64,000 bases of DNA, taken from contig NZ_JAIVAL010000003.1 of the NCBI RefSeq assembly GCF_020171985.1, forward strand, positions 1-64,000, in the 5' to 3' direction. Position numbers and translations under genes: made by a program. The stretch is from Halobacillus halophilus. GTDB lineage: Bacteria > Bacillota > Bacilli > Bacillales > Halobacillaceae. Positions 60,366 to 64,000 of the stretch are shown here, piece by piece (the stretch's first letter is position 1; the number at the start of each line of letters is the position of its first letter). The notes below the pieces were generated by a model, which ran no database searches, was not told where the DNA came from, and saw only the letters and a list, made by a program, of their open reading frames with translations.

Positions 60366-61301
60366 CTACTGTACAAAATGTCCTCGCTGACGAAGTAATT
60401 CTCTATGCAAATCAGGATTTTTTTCAAACCCTGCCCTGCCGTGAAGCCAGAAGCGATTATTCAGCATGACTAAATCCCCTACTGGAAGTTCCAGTTCAAT
60501 GACTCCTTTTGAGTTTTCCATAGACTGAGACAGTTCTTTCAGATACTGAGCCTGAGCAATCGTTTCCGGGAACACAAACTGATCTATAAAACAAATGCAT
60601 GGGCGATTATTCCATTCATAGAATGGTTTCCGCTGTACATCTTCTGATACGTTTTTACTGGCCGGAGCTTTGTAGGTAAAAGGATAGGAAGCAAGTGGTT
60701 GATTGTAAAAATAATCAAACTCTTCCCATTCATCAAGGTGGAGCAATCGGGAGCTTCCACCAACTGCATTTTCTTCTTCCATCTTCATCATGAGCAGCCA
60801 GTCCGTCGGCTCATCCACATAGGTTCCATCCGTATGAAGCGTAAAGCGACGGTATGCCTGACGAAGATATGAATCACTGTCATCCGTATGCTTCACAGAG
60901 AAGCGTGCGTAGTATTTTTTTGACATGGCATCAAAGTTTGGAATGCCCGCGAGGTGCGATAAGGCCGTGGAGAATTTCACATAATCCTGAGCCTCCTCCG
61001 TGCGCCCTTGAAGTCCCACTGTAAATCCTCCGGAATTTCGGTCATGAAGAATCGTTCGGATTGTGTCTCCAAAGTCCTCATCCACTAAGTTCAGTAGTAT
61101 ATTTGCTGTGATAAACCGCTGGTAAGGAATATACTCCAACTGCTCATCACTAATCTCTTGAACCTCTTTCAAAAACTGGTCAATCACCTGTGCTTCAAAT
61201 TCTATATGATATAACCGATTATGCTTTGGATGCGGATTTATAGAATATCCTTGTCCTGTTATTGACGGAAGACTCTCTTTCTTCATTTCTACTGCACACA
61301 T
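60366..61301 (-). CDS. glaH: Glutarate 2-hydroxylase (CsiD/GlaH)
   Basis: 311-residue Fe(II)/2-oxoglutarate dioxygenase that turns glutarate into L-2-hydroxyglutarate. Iron motif His-x-Asp in RRFTLHTDGTYVD, distal His in NNRFWLHGRAGF, and the 2-OG-binding Arg near HRELLRQRGHFVQ. Also GGFTVGLQGRTEEAQDY. In E. coli csiD-lhgO act in lysine/glutarate breakdown. GGAGGG lies eight bases before the ATG. A long structured leader with a terminator precedes it. Confidence 0.93.
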   Translation of the reverse strand: MCAVEMKKESLPSITGQGYSINPHPKHNRLYHIEFEAQVIDQFLKEVQEISDEQLEYIPYQRFITANILLNLVDEDFGDTIRTILHDRNSGGFTVGLQGRTEEAQDYVKFSTALSHLAGIPNFDAMSKKYYARFSVKHTDDSDSYLRQAYRRFTLHTDGTYVDEPTDWLLMMKMEEENAVGGSSRLLHLDEWEEFDYFYNQPLASYPFTYKAPASKNVSEDVQRKPFYEWNNRPCICFIDQFVFPETIAQAQYLKELSQSMENSKGVIELELPVGDLVMLNNRFWLHGRAGFEKNPDLHRELLRQRGHFVQ

Positions 61302-61526
61302 GTTTATTTCCCTCCATAATAGTTGTAGTGGTACATCTTTATGGGCCCATAAAAATCAAAAAAAGCCAGTCCTCTTCCGATTAAGGAAGAAAACTGGCTT
61401 TAAACTGCGAGTTAATCTCTGGCGTTGTAGAGATTAGACAGTTTTAACAGTTACGTTATCTGCTTATTGTACTACCGTTGCAGCCGGACAATGAAAGGGG
61501 CTTCCTTTCTATGGGACTGCTTTCTA
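61302..61526 (-). ncRNA. Structured 5' leader of csiD-lhgO, candidate riboswitch or attenuator
   Basis: Predicted RNA from the promoter at 61533-61561 to the csiD start. In order on the minus strand: GAAAGG/CCTTTC hairpin (61509-61493), ATTGT-CCG/CGG-ACAAT hairpin (61492-61466), a two-part stem AAACTG/CAGTTT (61444-61439 with 61407-61402) enclosing AATCTCT/AGAGATT (61435-61429 with 61420-61414), then the terminator. AAAACTG can instead pair with CAGTTTT inside the terminator's 5' arm, giving an antiterminator. It matches no riboswitch class I know; ligand inferred to be glutarate, 2-hydroxyglutarate, 2-oxoglutarate or a lysine product. A protein- or tRNA-responsive leader is not excluded. Confidence 0.65.
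61354..61401 (-). terminator. Leader terminator upstream of csiD
   Basis: Minus strand AAAGCCAGT...CTTCC...GGAAG...ACTGGCTTTTTTTGATTTTT: outer 9-bp stem (61401-61393 with 61370-61362), inner CTTCC/GGAAG stem, then seven T. It lies about 55 bases before the csiD start with no gene upstream on that strand, so it acts as an attenuator. Confidence 0.85.
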
Positions 61527-61532
61527 ATTTCT

Positions 61533-61561
61533 ATCCTATCGATGTTTTAATATTCTGTCAA
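61533..61561 (-). promoter_or_regulatory. Sigma-A promoter of the csiD leader
   Basis: Minus strand TTGACA (61561-61556), exact 17-base spacer, TAGGAT (61538-61533). The start point should lie near 61526, giving a leader of about 225 bases. Confidence 0.85.
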
Positions 61562-61683
61562 TAGAGAAAGATAAACTGGTGAGTAGCGGGGTTATCTCAG
61601 GCAAAAGAGAAAACCTGCTGCGCTTCATAACCCTCTCATCTGTTATCATTAAACTAGTAAAATTAATGTCTCAGGAGGAAACA

Positions 61684-62733
61684 ATGGAACTTACTGATCA
61701 ATTAGGCCGTGAAATCATAAACCGATTATCTAAATATATCAATGTACCCATTAATTTAATGAACCCCCAGGGAAAAATAGTCGCCAGTACTGATCCTGCC
61801 CGTGTCGGTCAAAGTCATGGCGGGGCGATAGCGGTTATCGAAACTACTGAACCACAGTTTATTACGGACGAGGAAGTGACTCATTATGCTAACGTAAAAC
61901 CGGGTGCGAATCTTCCTATTTTTCACCGTGACAAGCTCGCAGGTGTAGTTGGTTTAACGGGACCTCCCGATCAGGTGACACAGGCAGCTGGAATGACACA
62001 AGGTTCTGTTGAAATTGCCTTAGAACAAATTTACATACAAAGACAGGCTTTTTATCAGGAAAGGCAATGGAACCATTGGCTCCAGCAGCTGCTGAACGAA
62101 GAGATGGATCGTGATGAACTGATAAGAGAAGCCTCCTATACGTTAAGAATAGATGTGAATCGAACATGGCAGGTAGTGGTCTTTCAAGCGGAGGAACCTT
62201 TTGAATTAGCCGAATCCCTGAAGGCTATGTTTCATCATAAAGAATATCTATTTATTCTTCCCTATCAGGATAACATGGTGATTGTAACTATCCTTTTTCC
62301 TGAAGCCTCCATCCTTTATCCGGATAATATCCACTTAAGCATCGGAGTGGGCGAGCCTGGTTTTTCAATAGATGGAATAAGACAGTCTTATAAACAAGCC
62401 TGTGAAGCCATGGAACTAAGTGATAGAAAGGGTGAACCTATATACAGTCGTGATCTGCAAATGGAGAGACTTCTGCATAATGTAGATCCACGTACTTTTC
62501 TTGAGGTGACGAAAGTTTATCAAAACCGCCTGCAGCATTTGGAACAGATTTACCACACCACCCTTACACATTTTTTCAATCAGGATATGAAAATGAACCG
62601 GACAGCTGAAGTTCTTCATATTCACCGCAATACCCTGATCTACCGTCTGGATCAATTAACAAGAAAAGTAGGGCTGGATCCCAGGCACTTTAAAGATGCA
62701 ATTATATTACAAACGATACTCTTACATAATTGA
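61684..62733 (+). CDS. cdaR: CdaR-family sugar diacid/glycerate regulator
   Basis: 349 residues. N-terminal sugar-diacid recognition domain (LGREIINRLSKYINVPINLMNPQGKIVASTDPARVGQSHGGAIAVIET; LPIFHRDKLAGVVGLTGPPDQV) and C-terminal HTH_30 (HFFNQDMKMNRTAEVLHIHRNTLIYRLDQLTRKVG). CdaR activates glycerate, galactarate and glucarate genes in E. coli. Here it precedes glycerate kinase in the same direction. ATG at 61684 follows CAGGAGG; the frame upstream to 61579 has no site. Confidence 0.9.
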   Translation: MELTDQLGREIINRLSKYINVPINLMNPQGKIVASTDPARVGQSHGGAIAVIETTEPQFITDEEVTHYANVKPGANLPIFHRDKLAGVVGLTGPPDQVTQAAGMTQGSVEIALEQIYIQRQAFYQERQWNHWLQQLLNEEMDRDELIREASYTLRIDVNRTWQVVVFQAEEPFELAESLKAMFHHKEYLFILPYQDNMVIVTILFPEASILYPDNIHLSIGVGEPGFSIDGIRQSYKQACEAMELSDRKGEPIYSRDLQMERLLHNVDPRTFLEVTKVYQNRLQHLEQIYHTTLTHFFNQDMKMNRTAEVLHIHRNTLIYRLDQLTRKVGLDPRHFKDAIILQTILLHN

Positions 62734-62853
62734 TTTGTGCATTTGCATAAGAATACGCTTTCATTTTTCTGAATGTTTGTGTAAATCATCAATTGTTTTC
62801 TGCCCTGAATTTCGTTTCAATAGAAACAGGCTTATGAATAGGAGGTAGCTAGT

Positions 62854-63981
62854 ATGAAAGTAGTCTTCGCCCCTGATTCTTTTAAAGGAAGTCTGACTTC
62901 CGTACAAGTATCGGAAATAATGAAACAAGCTTTTCTCGCCGTTAATCCTGAAACAGAAACCATTCTGAAACCTATGGCTGATGGCGGAGAAGGAACGCTC
63001 GACGCTTTGTCCAAAGCCTCGGATCCTCAAAAAGTGAGCCTGACATGCACAGGTCCTCTTGGTGAAAAGGTGGAAAGCTCCTACATCGAATTTGAGGATC
63101 AGCGAGCTGTCATTGAAGGAGCTGCTATTGCGGGATTGCCCCTTGTCCCCGAGGAAAAGAGAAATCCTGATTACACCACTACTTATGGGATCGGGGAAGC
63201 AATCCTCCATGCATTGAACCGCGGACACCGGGAGCTAATGATCGCCATTGGAGGAAGTTCCACTAATGATGGAGGACTCGGGATGCTCCAAGCTCTCGGA
63301 ATGAAGACGTTTAACAACCAGGGCAAGGAAACTGGAGGATTTGGAAAAGATCTTTTCCATATTAAAAGCATTGATTTTTCATCAATCGATGCCCGGTTAA
63401 AAAACACAACCATCAGGGTTGCCTCTGATGTTGATAATCCTCTTACAGGTCCTAAAGGCGCGAGCCATATCTACGGACCTCAGAAAGGTGCCTCTGAAAA
63501 ACAGGTCACAGATTATGACCAGGCTTTGGCTAAATACGGAACGCTTGTAGAAAAAGCAAGTGGTAGAGCGGTTATGAATTCTCCTGGAGCCGGAGCTGCA
63601 GGCGGACTGGGCTTTGCTTTTTTATCCATTGGAGCCTCACTGGAATCGGGAGCCAGACTCATCTCAGAAGCTATTCATCTGCCGGAAGAGATCCAAGGAG
63701 CTGACCTCGTTGTAACCGGTGAAGGACAAAGTGATAAACAGACGATGTACGGAAAAGCTCCAGGTTATGTGGCAGAAGTGGCCAAGCAGTATAATAAACC
63801 TGCCCTTCTCCTATCAGGGAGTTTAGATGGAGATTACGAGGAGTTAAATCAAGTTTTTACAGGATGCTTTTCAGTCGTTCCAGGCCCTAGAGATCTAACA
63901 GAATGTATGGACCATGCGGAAGAGTACTTGTACAAAGCAACAATACAACTCGCACGTCTTGTCTCGGAATTCAAAAAATAA
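62854..63981 (+). CDS. garK: Glycerate kinase
   Basis: 375 residues, GarK/GlxK family. Phosphorylates D-glycerate (usually to 2-phosphoglycerate). Landmarks: MKVVFAPDSFKGSLTSVQVSEIM, KPMADGGEGTLDAL, IAIGGSSTNDGGLGMLQALGM, VASDVDNPLTGPKGAS and DLVVTGEGQSDKQTMYGKAP. ATAGGAGG precedes the ATG. The bases after the stop (AAAGGAGTG) look like the ribosome site of a next gene beyond the window, perhaps a glycerate transporter. Confidence 0.95.
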   Translation: MKVVFAPDSFKGSLTSVQVSEIMKQAFLAVNPETETILKPMADGGEGTLDALSKASDPQKVSLTCTGPLGEKVESSYIEFEDQRAVIEGAAIAGLPLVPEEKRNPDYTTTYGIGEAILHALNRGHRELMIAIGGSSTNDGGLGMLQALGMKTFNNQGKETGGFGKDLFHIKSIDFSSIDARLKNTTIRVASDVDNPLTGPKGASHIYGPQKGASEKQVTDYDQALAKYGTLVEKASGRAVMNSPGAGAAGGLGFAFLSIGASLESGARLISEAIHLPEEIQGADLVVTGEGQSDKQTMYGKAPGYVAEVAKQYNKPALLLSGSLDGDYEELNQVFTGCFSVVPGPRDLTECMDHAEEYLYKATIQLARLVSEFKK

Positions 63982-64000
63982 AAGGAGTGTACAGTTCGTA

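Noticed and set aside
61302-61526. T-box or lysine riboswitch upstream of csiD
   Set aside because: The T-box core GGTGG-ACCGCG and the lysine riboswitch conserved AGAGGTGC-type blocks are absent.
1-64000. CRISPR arrays, tRNA/rRNA genes, transposases, prophage
   Set aside because: No regularly spaced direct repeats with unique spacers, no cloverleaf or rRNA-like stretch, and no transposase or phage structural protein was seen among the frames.

Overview
The window looks like chromosome from a moderately halophilic, spore-forming Bacillaceae member, probably Halobacillus or a close relative. The basis is protein resemblance to Bacillus families, strong AGGAGG-type ribosome sites, sigma-A and CcpA (cre) style control elements, a Bacillus megaterium-type gas vesicle operon, and acidic, low-complexity proteins. 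No rRNA, tRNA, phage module, transposase or CRISPR array was seen. The species call is inference.

Layout. 1-544: intergenic repeat elements. 545-2353: cstA (peptide/pyruvate-type carrier) with a sigma-A promoter and a consensus cre site. 2477-9416: a twelve-gene gas vesicle operon on the minus strand (gvpQ-like, gvpB/A, gvpO/R, gvpN, F, G, L, S, K, J, T, U). Its first protein ends in fourteen exact hexapeptide repeats and its GvpT has an expanded 46-residue repeat. 9595-16337: a fumarylacetoacetase-family enzyme, a membrane acyltransferase, pyrrolidone carboxypeptidase, a frameshifted small membrane protein gene, a GAF-STAS regulator and a FUSC-type exporter. 16521-22592: an N-acetylmuramic acid (or muropeptide sugar) operon that joins a MurK-like kinase and MurQ etherase to an ABC importer and an RpiR/MurR regulator. 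22786-36441: mixed housekeeping and unknown genes, including YceI, a PQQ-type propeller protein, an OFA transporter, a LysM-GH18 spore-lytic-type enzyme, a UbiA-like protein and a GH13 alpha-glucosidase.

36553-42436: four genes resembling B. subtilis yodQRST (beta-amino acid/acetyl-beta-lysine breakdown) divergent from a PucR-type regulator. 42523-47499: galU, purU, an acetyltransferase, and a secreted protein with three NlpC/P60 domains of which only the middle one keeps the catalytic cysteine. 47781-57759: a carboxylate uptake locus with a TAXI-type binding protein, DUF1850, a fused TRAP permease, a FAH-family hydrolase and an atypical SDR. It is followed by a DcuS/CitA-type two-component system and a divergent orphan DctP-type binding protein that may be a co-sensor. 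59146-61561: glutarate hydroxylase (CsiD/GlaH) and L-2-hydroxyglutarate oxidase (LhgO) behind a roughly 220-nt structured leader ending in an intrinsic terminator. 61684-63981: CdaR-type regulator and glycerate kinase; another gene probably begins just past the window.

The signals most worth following are the csiD leader (a candidate riboswitch or attenuator), the family of structured intergenic elements (near 1-465, 53330-53935, 57795-57990) whose stems covary between copies, the hexapeptide gas vesicle protein, the triple NlpC/P60 protein, and an 18-bp palindromic repeat scattered over 25 kb.
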